A stretch of 64,000 bases of DNA from Selaginella moellendorffii (taxonomy: Eukaryota; Streptophyta; Lycopodiopsida; Selaginellales; Selaginellaceae): assembly GCF_000143415.4 (NCBI RefSeq), contig NW_003314296.1:321750-385749 (forward strand). The letters run 5' to 3'. The notes beneath the pieces were generated by a model, which did not search any database, had not been told where the DNA came from, and worked only from the letters and a program-made list of their open reading frames with translations. Shown here one piece after another: positions 12,385 to 23,227 of the stretch (the first letter of the stretch is position 1; each line of letters starts with the position of its first letter). A program made the translations under genes and the position numbers.

Positions 12385-12440
<56 letters not shown>
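12385..12440 (+). repeat. (CA)n(GA)n compound microsatellite
   Basis: About 34 bases of CA repeat followed directly by about 22 bases of GA repeat. Open frames called through it are artefacts of the repeat. Confidence 0.95.
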
Positions 12441-13718
12441 TTGCAGCTCACAATCTACTCGATTGGCCTAAAAGATTCACTTGATTTGGAGGGTCATCAA
12501 ATTCAAATTTGAAGAGTTGCCACCCCTTGGCACTTTGATCTATGCCATCTATTTGAAGTTTTTGAATTTGAACCGTTAGATTATAAGTATATTCAGAAAT
12601 AATATTCTAAAAATGGAATAAAAGACGCCGGATGCCATATGCCAATAGCACATTTAAATAAGGGAGTATGATTAAAAATATTAGATACTATAAGTGCTTG
12701 AGATATAGGAATAGGTTTCTTAATTGGGGTTTAGACCCTTGCTTATATACAAGAATGGATGGACCATATTCAATTCCAAATGGACAATTCATATGCTTTA
12801 GTACTATAATTAGTGGTAATACATATATATACATACATGTATTTATAAACCTTACACCATCCTCCCCTCCGAAAGATGAAAATGTGATGATAATAAGTCA
12901 GATGGAACATCTGGAGCTTCTACTAGGTAATTATAAATTACTGCAAGAATCTAAAACTCCTACAAAACCACCAATAAAGTTGCTGATAACCATGATTAAA
13001 ATAAAACCCAAAGCTATCACATAAGCATCAGCCAAGTACAGAATCTTGGTGAACTAATTGCAACTCTAGATATAACTCCCAAATGCTCAAACCAACAACA
13101 CAACCATAATTTTGAATTGAAGCAAGGGACTATAAAAATCATTATAGTCCATAAAACACCATTGTAGTAAACAATACATTCCGACTTTAAGTTTACATAT
13201 CAACAATCCTCCAAGACCACCATTAACTCAGACTTAGGACCATAAGTAAAACCATCATCTTTGTCTGGCATTACACATAGGAGGTCGAACTCACTCCATT
13301 CATCCTTTTTATTCCCTTTTCGAAGTTAAAAAATAATTGAAGCATTGGCTTTGTTTGGACTCATTATTCTCGTCCTCACTTCATTATTTATGTTTGATCT
13401 CACTCCACTATCACATCTATTTGGTTTCACTATATTGAGGCTAAATGTTCCATTTGGAGTCACTATAGTCATCCTCACTCCACAATCTATATCATTTATC
13501 TTTGTTCCACTATTATATTCACTCGTCCTCATTCGTCATTGGGGCCGGACTCCCATCCATCCCCTATACCCCCTCCGAAGAAAAAAAAGTTTGAAGTGTC
13601 AAGGAAAAAAGGAAAAAATGAGAAAAATTGAGGAAAAATAATTATGAAAGAAGAAAAAGTGAATAAAGAAGAATTAGAAAAAGAATTTGCAACAATTGAC
13701 AATGCAAAAATGGGGAAA
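12441..13718. other. AT-rich spacer, no gene seen
   Basis: No recognisable coding sequence. Around 13265-13560 there are repeated motifs of the type 'ctcactccattat' and 'cgtcctcactt' spaced irregularly, suggesting decayed repeat DNA. The frame at 12668-13024 has no family motif. Confidence 0.4.
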
Positions 13719-14842
13719 TCAAAATAAGGACATATGCTTAAAGCTTGGAAAAATCCACAATATAAGCAAAAAATTCACACCACTCAACCTCCTTGACACA
13801 CAACTCAACACTTGAGACGAGAAAATCAATAACAACATCCACACTCTTAAGGGAATACATAAACTCCTCAGCAGCAATAATAAAGCAAAAACTCTCAGTA
13901 GCACTAACAAGTAGGGATATGCATATAACCAAAAACTCTAGCTAAAGTGATTTAATCCTTGGAATAGAGAAATTGTAGCGCACTTTATCTCTCTCCCATT
14001 AAGCCAATTGAAAAAAGGGCAATTGCTTAATGAGAGAGCCCTTAGTGGCTATTTTATCTCCATTTATCCCCCAAAGTTCCAAGGATTCATGGTGATAGTA
14101 TATCCAAATCTTATCCCATGATCATATGCACTACACTCACCCCCCCTTTAAAGATGTCAATGTCCTCATTAATTATTAACTAACAACCCCTACCGAGCCA
14201 AAGGGAACTAACACCTCCATTTCCGCACTAAATTTATAAATCTTTCTATTGTATAAACTAGCTATTCCATGTGAGGTAATTAATCATCCACCCATACTGC
14301 AACCCCACAGTGGATACCTTCGTCCATGGATACTCCACACAAGAGGAAGGACATACGCATGGATGCCCAATATATACGATTTTAAATTTAGTGGTAGGAA
14401 TATACCTTGCTCAAGGGTGTATTATATTTTTAAGTAGCCACTAATAAATGGGAATCGAACTCGTGCCATTTTTTCTAATACCACATGTAGCACACTTTAT
14501 CTCTCTCCTCTTAAGTCAACTGAAAAATGGGCAATTGCTTAATGAAAAAGCCCTTAGTGGCTATTTTATCCCCATTTATCCCCTAAAGTTCCAAGGATCC
14601 ACGGTGACAGTATATCCAAATTTTATCCCATGATCACAGGCACTACAAAAATACCCAATACCAAAATTAATCAAAGATTTTGCCAATGAAATAAAAGTAA
14701 GATTTTCAACTTCATGGACACACTTAACATCTAAAATAGTATGAAGAGGATAGAAAACACTCAATTTAACACTAGATTGAGAATGAGAAACATCAAGTAG
14801 AATATTCTGCTTTAATATTTTATTATAAAACCCTAAAGTCAA
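13719..14842 (-). pseudogene. Unknown coding-like frame split by a TRIM insertion
   Basis: On the minus strand the frame at about 14648-14842 (NILLDVSHSQSSVKLSVFY, HEVENLTFISLAKSLINF) runs into the TRIM element and appears to resume beyond it at 13738-13932 (VSATESFCFIIAAEEFMYSL). The two pieces have protein-like composition in AT-rich DNA. I do not recognise the product. The second piece also has a stop near its start, so the host ORF was already decayed or is not a true gene. Confidence 0.3.
13974..14647 (-). mobile_element. TRIM retrotransposon A, complete
   Basis: This terminal-repeat retrotransposon in miniature lies in minus orientation. Two 162-bp terminal repeats (13974-14135 and 14486-14647) are near-identical and, read on the minus strand, start TGTAG and end CTACA. 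Just inside the 14486 repeat is a degenerate primer-binding site (complement of TGGTATTAGA). Just inside the 14135 repeat is a polypurine tract, seen on the plus strand as CTCACCCCCCC. The internal region is about 350 bp with no ORF. Flanking 5-mers gaaat and aaaat match at 4 of 5 bases and look like the target-site duplication. It needs enzymes from another element to move. Confidence 0.88.
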
Positions 14843-14847
14843 ATTTT

Positions 14848-15544
14848 TTACTTTAAACTTTTAGGGCTAAAAATATGTGTTATAGACTTTTTTTAAAAAA
14901 AGAAGTGGGTCAAATATTTATTTAGAATATTATTGTATTTAAAAGTGTTCAATATAAATTATTTTTTTATTATTTAATATTTAAATAGTTCTAATTTCCT
15001 CTTCTTTCAACAACAAACTAGTCATGGTTGCAAGTACTGACTAAGTGTATAATCACAACAAATCATATAAATTCAAAATATAAATGGATAAAATTATAAT
15101 GATATGACTAGTTGCATGGGTTTAAACTAATCAAGTTTCATATAAATTAAAAATAAAAAATTAGACTAAATTAACTTGGTATTTAAATTTTCTATAAATT
15201 ATAAATATATTTATACAAATGTATTATAAAACTATGTTTTAAAATAAATTTTAATTTATTATTTGTCTTAATAAAAAATGAAAAAATTTATTATTTGTCT
15301 TAATAAAAAATGAAAAAATTTATTAATATGTTATTATAAATATTTTTAGCATAAATTTATGTTATGTAGTTTTGCTAAATAACTTTGAAGTTAAAATCCA
15401 TTAAAATATAAATATTAAGTATTGCTCCTAAATTATACATAAAAAAACACATTAACTTTTCCCCTGAAACAAAAGATTTAAATCTGATATATAAATTTTA
15501 TTATATAATATAGATTTTATATAAAGCCACTTTAAATATAAATA
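14848..15544. other. Very AT-rich tract, no gene
   Basis: About 80 percent A+T by eye, with a short direct duplication of 'tttattatttgtcttaataa' near 15255-15330. No coding signal is visible until the ATG at 15545. Confidence 0.4.
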
Positions 15545-16399
15545 ATGAAATTTGAAAACCATATCAAATTTTTAAATTTGATTATAATTCTTTTATCTTT
15601 AAATTTTACTTTTCTTAACACAGCTAAGCCTAAATTTGGACAACTTCATATCTTACATCCAGAAGATATAAGAAAAATTATTGAAGGTGTATGGAATTTC
15701 ATTGGAAAAATTCATTTAAAACGATATTATCCTGCAACTTATTCAAATTCAAAAATTATCTTGACTTCATTAAAAAATATGGAAATAATTGTTAAATGTA
15801 AAGATACATGTTTAAGTACTACACGAAAAATCAAAGGAAACAATATTAAATATGGGCTAGAAAATATTCTTCAACAAAGCTTAATTATTTTAAATAAAAA
15901 GTTATCTAGCTCTTTTGAGAAAGAAACTCTTAAGTATTCAATAAGATATGCCTTAGTAGATAATTATAATTATAATTCTTTATATGTCAGTTATAAAAAC
16001 TATACTACATTAAAATGTTTAGGTAATTGCTATTTTACTTATATCATGGATCAGCTCTTTATTCTGAAATTTATTTAATTTCTCCAAATTCTGAGGTTAT
16101 ACTATATTTTCTCTTTGTCTTGTCATATAATTTAATTTTATAAACATTTAGAAAGTTGGAGAGTTATTCCTAGAAAAAAACATATTTAACTGTATTTTAA
16201 TTTTAGAAAATCAATCTAACTTAGTTTAAAGCATAATAAAAAATTATTATGGTCAACAAGAAAATATTGTAATAATCAGTGTTTGGTACCTTCATATTTA
16301 ACAATTCAAAATGATTGTAATTTAGTAATTTATTTAGCTACATTTCCAAATCATCCTTTATGGGCATCTAATACTGCTAATCATAAATTATGTATATAA
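15545..16399 (+). pseudogene. Secreted protein with GNA-type (B-lectin) mannose-binding repeats, decayed
   Basis: The frame 15545-16078 encodes 177 residues with a hydrophobic signal-like start (FLNLIIILLSLNFTFLNTA) and a middle region I do not recognise. Just downstream, in a shifted frame near 16045, GSALYSEIYLISPNSEVIL resembles the first strand of a bulb-type lectin repeat. At 16220-16399 SYLTIQNDCNLVIYLATF then PLWASNT fits the QxDxNxVxY mannose-site motif of GNA-type lectins, with D changed only in spacing. The parts need frameshifts to join, so the gene is broken. GC content is extremely low for a gene in this window. Confidence 0.5.
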
Positions 16400-16533
16400 T
16401 GAATTTCTTAAAATTATCTATAAGTACTTGTATTTATATAAAATGTTAAATTTTTAATGTTTTACCGTTGAGGAAAGTGCCAATTAATGTCCATAAACCG
16501 TTGGAATGCATTGAAAAATGCATTCTTTCTTAA
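16400..16533. other. Short AT-rich spacer
   Basis: No feature seen between the lectin relic and the G6PD-like fragment. Confidence 0.3.
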
Positions 16534-16670
16534 CTGAGGAAGATCTCCCTTATAGAACAATATCTTCTTCTTCTTTGTAAGGTCACCTAAAAATTAACAT
16601 ATGCTAACAATCAAATGATGAGAAGTTCCAATTGTATAAGTAGCAACACCATTGATAGTGGCAATCTAAA
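16534..16670 (-). pseudogene. Decayed fragment of plastidic G6PD exon 2
   Basis: Read on the minus strand this segment parallels exon 2 of the intact G6PD gene at 20211-20392. The shared peptide landmarks, in order, are INGVA (intact gene: NANGVA), GTSHHLIVSI (GASHSTVSI), GDLTKKKKI (GDLAKKKIF) and LFYKGDLPQ (LFYDGHLPQ). Most differences are C-to-T or G-to-A, stops are present, and the segment before LFY has lost several codons. No other G6PD exon was recognised nearby. It lies 1.7 kb beyond the 3' end of the intact gene, in the same orientation. Confidence 0.6.
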
Positions 16671-17054
16671 ACCTTAGAGTGACTTTTCTTTTTCACTACT
16701 AACTTTGCTATTACAAAAATGCATTAATGGCTTTTATATATGTCATTATTGAGTTCAAGTTTGGGAAGTGTGTTAGAAAAAGATTTATATTTGTTGAGAG
16801 AAATTTTTACCTGTTCTCACCATTGGGGAAGCCATCACATTATGCCTTGAAGTGATGAGGTAGATTTGACTTTTGGAAGAAGAGGACTTATCATGACATC
16901 AATCCATGGAAGTGTTAATAAATCCTAAAGCAACTTCTTGACTTATACAATAGTCAGGAACCTCTTATGTATAAATCTATAGAATATCCATTGTATATTT
17001 GCTAACTTAACTAAACTCCACTATGTATTTTGCTAATGTACAATGTTCACCACT

Positions 17055-17412
17055 TGTAATGCATGTGACCATGGGATAAAATTTAGATATACTGTTACTG
17101 TGGATCCTTGGAACTTTGGGGGATACATAGGGATAAAATAGCCATTAAAGGTAAGCAATTGCCCTTTTTCCAATTAACTTAAGGGGAGAGAGATAAAATG
17201 CGTTATAGTTGGTATTAGAGCAAATAGCATGGGTTGGATTCCCATTAATTAGTGGCTACTTATAAATATAATATACCCTTGAAAAAAGTATATTCCTACC
17301 TCTAAATTTGAAAAATCGTATGTATTAGACATCCAGTTGCCTCACATGGAAACATAGTAGGGGTTGTTAGTTAATAATCAATGATGACATTGACATATCT
17401 GAAAGGGATATT
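17055..17412 (+). mobile_element. TRIM retrotransposon C, truncated
   Basis: It has one terminal repeat (about 17055-17207) homologous to those of TRIM A and B, followed by a primer-binding site TTGGTATTAGAGC and part of the internal region. The second repeat and the polypurine tract are missing; similarity ends near 17410. The first repeat ends TTATA rather than TACA, so the copy is older or more diverged than A and B. Confidence 0.8.
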
Positions 17413-18378
17413 AACATACATATTAACCCCTAAACCTCCAATACTCTAAATGCTATGGATTTTTGAGAATAATCACCAAGTCCCAACCTATGCTCTTATA
17501 TACTCATGTCATGGCTATTTCTAATTACAAATTAACTTATTATCTAAGGTAACCCCCTAAAACATTCTGTAACTATAACAGAATATTTTTCTAAATATTT
17601 GTGGGCTCATTTGTCGCTTTTGGTTGGGTTTCTCTGAGTTGCTCATCTATATCAAACACATCATCATTTCCAGCCTTTCGCAAAACTTTATCTAGATCAA
17701 TCTAATTCTTATTGTGAAAAAACATAATCTTGAGTTGACTCACATGAAAAGCTAGATGTATTTACATGAAAGTTGTTGGCAATTTTGAGCTTTCGTAAAA
17801 TTGCCTCAACAATGACATAAAATCTCATCCAATTTTGCTGTCAAATTCAATATTGACATCCATAATAAGTCATTTTGATGATCTTCTGAGCCATTCATGT
17901 GTTAAACTCCTCCAGGTCTTCTATCTCTAAGCCTTCCTCCCCTACCCTAGGCTTAGCCGATCCTTCTTGCTGCTCTTGAACAATAGACAAGACCTTACAC
18001 GAGAGAATCAATTACTAGCTCTACCTCACATACATAACACTGTAAGTCTTGAAAACTCAATCCAAATCACCACCTCATCAACAACACATCTATCTTATTT
18101 CTCTTGGGGCATGTCGACCTGTAAACAAATAAAACAAAAACCCATTGCTAAGACGATTGTTGTGGCCATTTGTTGTCCAATTACGGCCTCTCTTTTGAAA
18201 AGAAAGAAAGAGGGCAATTAAGAAACAAGCTTAACATACCTCGGCTTAATCTAATGCAGTAGCGATCTCCGAGTAAACCTCCCAATGCCCTAGGCTTGAT
18301 CGCCATTGCCACGCCGATCGGACGGCACACCTCTCTTTATATGCGCGACCACGTTGGATCTGCGAATTTAGCGCTTTT
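17413..18378. other. Spacer downstream of G6PD, no gene seen
   Basis: AT-rich in its left part. A minus-strand stretch around 17790-17950 has protein-like composition but several stops and no recognised family. The last about 150 bases have higher GC and are likely the 3' untranslated region of the G6PD gene. Confidence 0.35.
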
Positions 18379-20611
18379 CTAAACATCGCCCCACTTCACG
18401 TTGTGCTTGGCCGCGAGATAGTGAGCTCCCACGGGACCCCGGCTTCCGTACGGGTATAACTCGGGCGCCGTCTTCTTTCTCTCGAGATCTTTGAGAAGAG
18501 GAGTGAAAATCTTCCACGCCGCATCCAGTTCATCGCTCCTGATGAAGAGACGGCGCTCTCCAGCGATGGCATCCAGCAGCAATCGCTCGTAAGCATCAGG
18601 GATTTCTTTCGAGTATCTGTTACATAGGAACTTTAGCTCGTAAAAAAGAATAAAACTGTTAGCTCGTTCTACCTGTCTGCGTAGAGGAGGTCCAGAGTGC
18701 TTCGATCGAGTCTCATTCCCAGCCCCGGGACTTTGTTGTTGATCTTGAGATAAATGGCTTCGTCTGGCTGGACTCGAATCACTAGCTCGTTTGTGGCTTT
18801 GTCTAATTCCGTACCGAGGTTCCGCTTGAAAAGATTTCCAGGGACGTGTCTAAACTGAACTCGAATCTCGGTCCTGTGAACCACACACGAAACAAAATAT
18901 GAAACTTTGCGGAATCCAGAATGCAGCAATTTTACGTACCGTCTGGTTTGCAAAGCTTTTCCGGCTTTCATAAGAAATGGCACGCCATCCCAACGAGCAT
19001 TGTCTATGAAGAGAGCTGCTGCTGCAAACGTCGGGGTGACGCTGTTCTTGGGCACGGTGGAATCGTCTGTGTAGCCGGGAAATCTCACACCGTCTTTGGA
19101 GTAACCTTTGTACTGACCAACAGCAGTATCTTCGATACTTAGAGGCCTCATAGACCTTACAACTTTTACCTGGAGAAAACGAGTAAAATCTCTTCATACC
19201 GAGGCAAAAGTTTAGCTTACTTTTTCGTTTCTCACGTCTTCCGCATCTAAGCTTACTGGAGGCTCCATTGCAAACAGGGCTACAATCTGGAGTAAATGGT
19301 TTTGCATGATGTCTCGAATGATGCCGTAGCGATCAAAGTACCTGGAAGAAATGTTAAGTCGTTTTACAAACAAAAAAGATGCGTGAAGCCTACACACCCT
19401 CCTCGTCCTTCGGTACCAAAGTCCTCAGCGAAAATAATCTGCACGTTTCGAATGTATTTTCTCGACCACAAGGGTTCAAACACCAGATTGGAGAACCGGA
19501 GAACCGAGAGATTTTCAACAAGTTCCTTTCCAAGATAGTGATCGATGCTGTACGAAAAAAGAAGAGACTATCAAGCCAAGTAAGAGAAATACCTTCTTAC
19601 CGATATATTTGATCTTCATTCAAGTACTGCTTAAGTCCACTTGTTAGCTGCGCGCTAGATTCCGAATCACGGCCAAATGGCTTCTCCACAATCACACGAG
19701 TCCATCCTGTTGACGATGAGGCAGCGAGGCTGCCACACTTTGCTGCGTCCACGAAGACATTGGGAGGAACTGATAAGTAGAACAAGCGGTGTGCAATTCT
19801 TCCTTGCTGCATCAAAGAAAAGAAAACAGAGAGTAAAATTCTCGCAAGTTGTTACAGCACGGAAAAACTAGATACCTCGTGGCCTTTGAGCTTCTCATTT
19901 AGCTGAGCGAAATTCTCAAGCGAGTCATATTGGCCAGGGTGATAGAAGCAGCGTTTCAAGAATTCCTCCATCTTGTCTCCACAGTTTTCACTGTAGGAAA
20001 GAAAAAAAAAACAAGTCGTTCTAGATAAACACTTCACGCAAACCTTCTATCGATCCGGCAAGTTAGATTGCCACTGATTTTCAATCGCAACTCTTCGTCG
20101 GTCATCTTGCTCCTGGCGTAGCCACACACTGTAAAATGCTGCTCTACGTAAGAGACGCTTCTTTAAGCCACAAAACCTTGTGAATATAAAAACGATGGAT
20201 TCGTTCTTACCTGGGGAAGATGGCCGTCGTAGAACAATGCAAAGAGGGCCGGAAATATCTTCTTCTTTGCAAGATCACCGGATGCCCCGACGATTGTGAT
20301 GCTAACAGTCGAATGAGAAGCGCCGGTGGTAGCAGCGACGCCATTGGCATTGGCAATCGCAAACTCTGGAGCTTGAGGAACAGCTGCCGCATCTGTGATA
20401 ATCCTGGATCAAAACGCAACGCACTGCTCAGCATTCACATACCGAGTGAAGGCGAAGAATGCGCGTGGCAAGCTACCGCGGCTCGTTTCCCCCCAGAGAC
20501 TAGCTTCCCCCCAGAGAACTTGAACAACCCTAGACGCAGAGAACGAACGGGGCTTGTGAGAACAGGAGGAAGCAATCCACGAGCACAAGATGCTTGTAGA
20601 ATATTCGTCAT
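18379..20611 (-). CDS. G6PD: Plastidic glucose-6-phosphate 1-dehydrogenase
   Basis: Catalyses glucose-6-phosphate + NADP+ to 6-phosphogluconolactone + NADPH, the first step of the oxidative pentose phosphate pathway, here in plastids. Ten exons join in frame: 20443-20611, 20211-20392, 20044-20138, 19876-19990, 19601-19806, 19398-19547, 19221-19341, 18940-19169, 18673-18873, 18379-18616, giving 568 residues, normal for plastid forms. The Ser/Arg/Leu-rich first about 55 residues look like a transit peptide. NADP-binding GASGDLA is at about 92-97 and the active-site block RIDHYLGKE at 256-264. Cys144 and Cys152 flank RIDRSEN with the eight-residue spacing of the redox-regulatory pair in chloroplast isoforms, so light/thioredoxin inactivation is expected. 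The C-terminus [14 protein letters not shown] is typical. All GT-AG borders keep frame. Confidence 0.96.
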
Positions 20612-21506
20612 AGCACAGCCTTGACCTAATTTTTCAGTATTAATGTTTATTATTATTATTACCTTTCTTAAATCCTTATATTATTGATAATAATTAATTA
20701 TACTTTTATAAATTCAAATATTCATTAATTTAATCAAGCTCAAGTATTTCTTCATTAGCGGACAGAGCTTTCACCGTCTAATCCATTCTTCACTATGATA
20801 TAATTCATAAACTAGGTTCCTGTTGTTGCTATTAAACTTGGTTTGGCCAAAACATCAATCACTTTATCGCGTCCGCCCATGAGAAATCAGAGCCAATTGA
20901 GCAATCTAGGAAATAGTCAAAACATTGATCTCCATCTTTTCTAAGGGCTTACCTATAACTCGGAAACGTATCCTTCCATGAACTCTCCCAAGGTTCCATG
21001 GGCTCCAAACCGACCGAGCAGTGATTCTGGCAGAACTCTGCAGCGTCGTCAAGATTTTCCAAACCCAAGACACGGCACAGGAGCTTCCACTCACCTTACG
21101 TCTGGCAGAAGCTATCAGATGAACAAAAGACCACGATGATGTCAGGTCCATCAGGAAAACAGAAACAATATCACAGAGCTCTTGCAGATCATGGTCTTGC
21201 TTGAGTCCTCGGGGCAGATGATCACAATTGGTGATATCTATTGACCATCTTCAACTTGGCCTTCTCAATCATGCCAAAGTACTTGTGCGAATCATTATTT
21301 TGCATTTCTTGTACAATCTTAAACTTCAAGGCGAACGCCTCTTCGTCCACAGTTGGGAAACGCATCGTTAGAGTGAATTCTATATAGTCAACGGTCAGGT
21401 AGCATATTCCTCTAGAATATTTTGGTCAACTTTAGGGCTAAGTGTTACGGATCCTTTTAACAAAAAGAAGCGGGTCGAATATCCTGCTGGAATATTATTG
21501 ACCTCA
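20612..21506. other. Divergent intergenic region between G6PD and ROCK1-like gene
   Basis: About 0.9 kb shared upstream region of two divergently transcribed genes. The part next to G6PD is AT-rich. Between about 21120 and 21365 the minus strand has short protein-like pieces (a 47-aa frame 21222-21365, then CDHLPRGLKQDHDLQELCD in another frame) that faintly resemble a leucine-rich repeat of an NLR protein. This may be a decayed gene fragment. No clear TATA box was picked. Confidence 0.35.
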
Positions 21507-22955
21507 ATGGAGCTGAGAAGGCGAGGGCGTGGCGATGGCGCTTCCCAGGCGGCCGACAGCGATTCTAGGGCGGAAATGGAGCCCCAGCGCCGCGCTTGGC
21601 CATACATGGCGCTTCTCGCGCTCCAATACGGCATCCAGCCTATCATCTCCAAGCGCTATAGCGGGTAAGATTTCGTCCCTTTGGATCCTCCATCAATCGT
21701 GATTCATCGCGATCGCGGATCTGGTGTAGGAAGGAAGTGATCATCTCCACGACGGTGCTTGGATGTGAGATTGCAAAGGTATGTCCATTGTCGAATCGAA
21801 AGGAATTTTTTCTTCTTTGCTTTTTCCGGCCTTTGTTAAGTTTTAGTGTGATCGCACAGACTGTGTTTGCGCTCGTATTTATGTTTCTCGATGGAAGTAT
21901 TTGGAAACTTCACAAGGAATGGAACGCTATTGACGCATTGACAGCGTCAGCCCTTCCAGCAGGAATTTATGCTGTGCAAAACACTCTCTTGCAGCTCTCG
22001 TATCGTCACCTCGATTCGCTTACGTTTTCCTTGCTCAACCAAACAAAACTTCTTTTTACAGCAGTGTTCATGTTCTTTCTACTCGGGTAAGGATCCATTT
22101 CTTCCAATTTCCATTTTTCGTGAGTGATCATGTGTGTTATTCTTCGCAGGATTACGCAGACAAAACAGCAAATTGGTGCTTTGCTCTTGCTAGTCTCGGC
22201 CGCTGTTCTGCTTAGTCTTGGTCAGAAAAGCTCCAAAAGCTCCGGTGATGTCGATCCGGAGTCGACTTTAATACTTGGAGTAATTCCGATCCTAGTTGCT
22301 TCAATGCTCTCCGGGTTGGCATCGACACTTTGCCAATGGGCCGCCCAGGTACATCATTCCCTTCCCCTCTTTTATTATTTCTCGTGCCTCACTATCTCGG
22401 GATCCTGTGCCAGGTGAAGCGTAGAAGCACGTACTTGATGACTGTTGAGATGTCAACTTTCGGAAGTCTGTTTCTCGTCGCAAGCTTGCTCAAGTCGCCC
22501 GACGGAGAAGCGATCCGGCGGCGTGGTTACTTTTCCGGATGGACCACGCTCACCCTTGTAAGTCGTGTGGATTCTTCAATCTTGCGGCACTTATATGTGC
22601 GCATCCTGTTGCAGCTCCCACTCTTTACAAATGCATTTGGTGGGATCTTAGTTGGCTTAGTGACAACATATGCTGGTGGGGTTCGAAAGGTACGAAGAAG
22701 AGAAAGAAAAAAAAATCTATGTTTCTATTTTCTGTCGCCGTAGTGGAGCACCCACACTCTCACACACACACACACTTGCTTTTGTTGCAGGGCTTTGTTA
22801 TAGTGTCTGCTCTGGTGGTCACGGCGCTCTTGCAATTTGCTCTCGAGGACATTCCGCCCTCCATCTACGTGCTAGTGGCGATGCCAATGGTCATCTCTAG
22901 CGCGGTCATATATCAGCGATACTCTGGTGTCTCCAAAAAGAAGAAAGCGTCCTAG
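21507..22955 (+). CDS. ROCK1-type UDP-sugar (UDP-GlcNAc/GalNAc) transporter
   Basis: Multi-pass nucleotide-sugar transporter of the NST/UAA-CMP-sialic-acid family. Arabidopsis ROCK1, its closest remembered relative, carries UDP-GlcNAc and UDP-GalNAc across the ER membrane. Seven exons: 21507-21664, 21730-21778, 21860-22086, 22150-22348, 22414-22557, 22615-22689, 22791-22955, totalling 338 residues. Conserved blocks are LLALQYGIQPIISKRYSGKE near the N-terminus, ALPAGIYAVQNTLLQLSYR, LDSLTFSLLNQTK, ASMLSGLASTLCQWAAQ, YLMTVEMSTFGS, NAFGGILVGLVTTYAGGVRK and a C-terminal KKKKAS that could act as a dilysine-type ER signal. The start gives a 33-residue polar leader before the first membrane segment; ATGs at 21576 and 21609 are alternatives. 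All exon borders keep frame. Confidence 0.93.
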
Positions 22956-23227
22956 TTTTCCTTTGGGTAAAGCTCTTTTTTTGACTCTCTCTTTTCAAGA
23001 AATCCATCGCTGGGTTGGCTCAAGCTGATTGATTGTGCACTTTGGTTTGCTTGTCTCAGGCCGAAGCTCATTGTTAAATGGGGCCCTGTGTATTCCTTCC
23101 CTCTGGCTAGGGAGGGAATCACACTTTTGCAGCTAGTCTTTTTTATATTTCTCCTCCTCTTTGCGGTGGAGTGACGGAAGCAGAGTTGACTCCTTTAAAA
23201 CGGGCCCGTGACGCAAGTTACGCTTTG

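Noticed and set aside
12172-12512. Open frames through the CA/GA microsatellite
   Set aside because: Translated dinucleotide repeats with no family signal.
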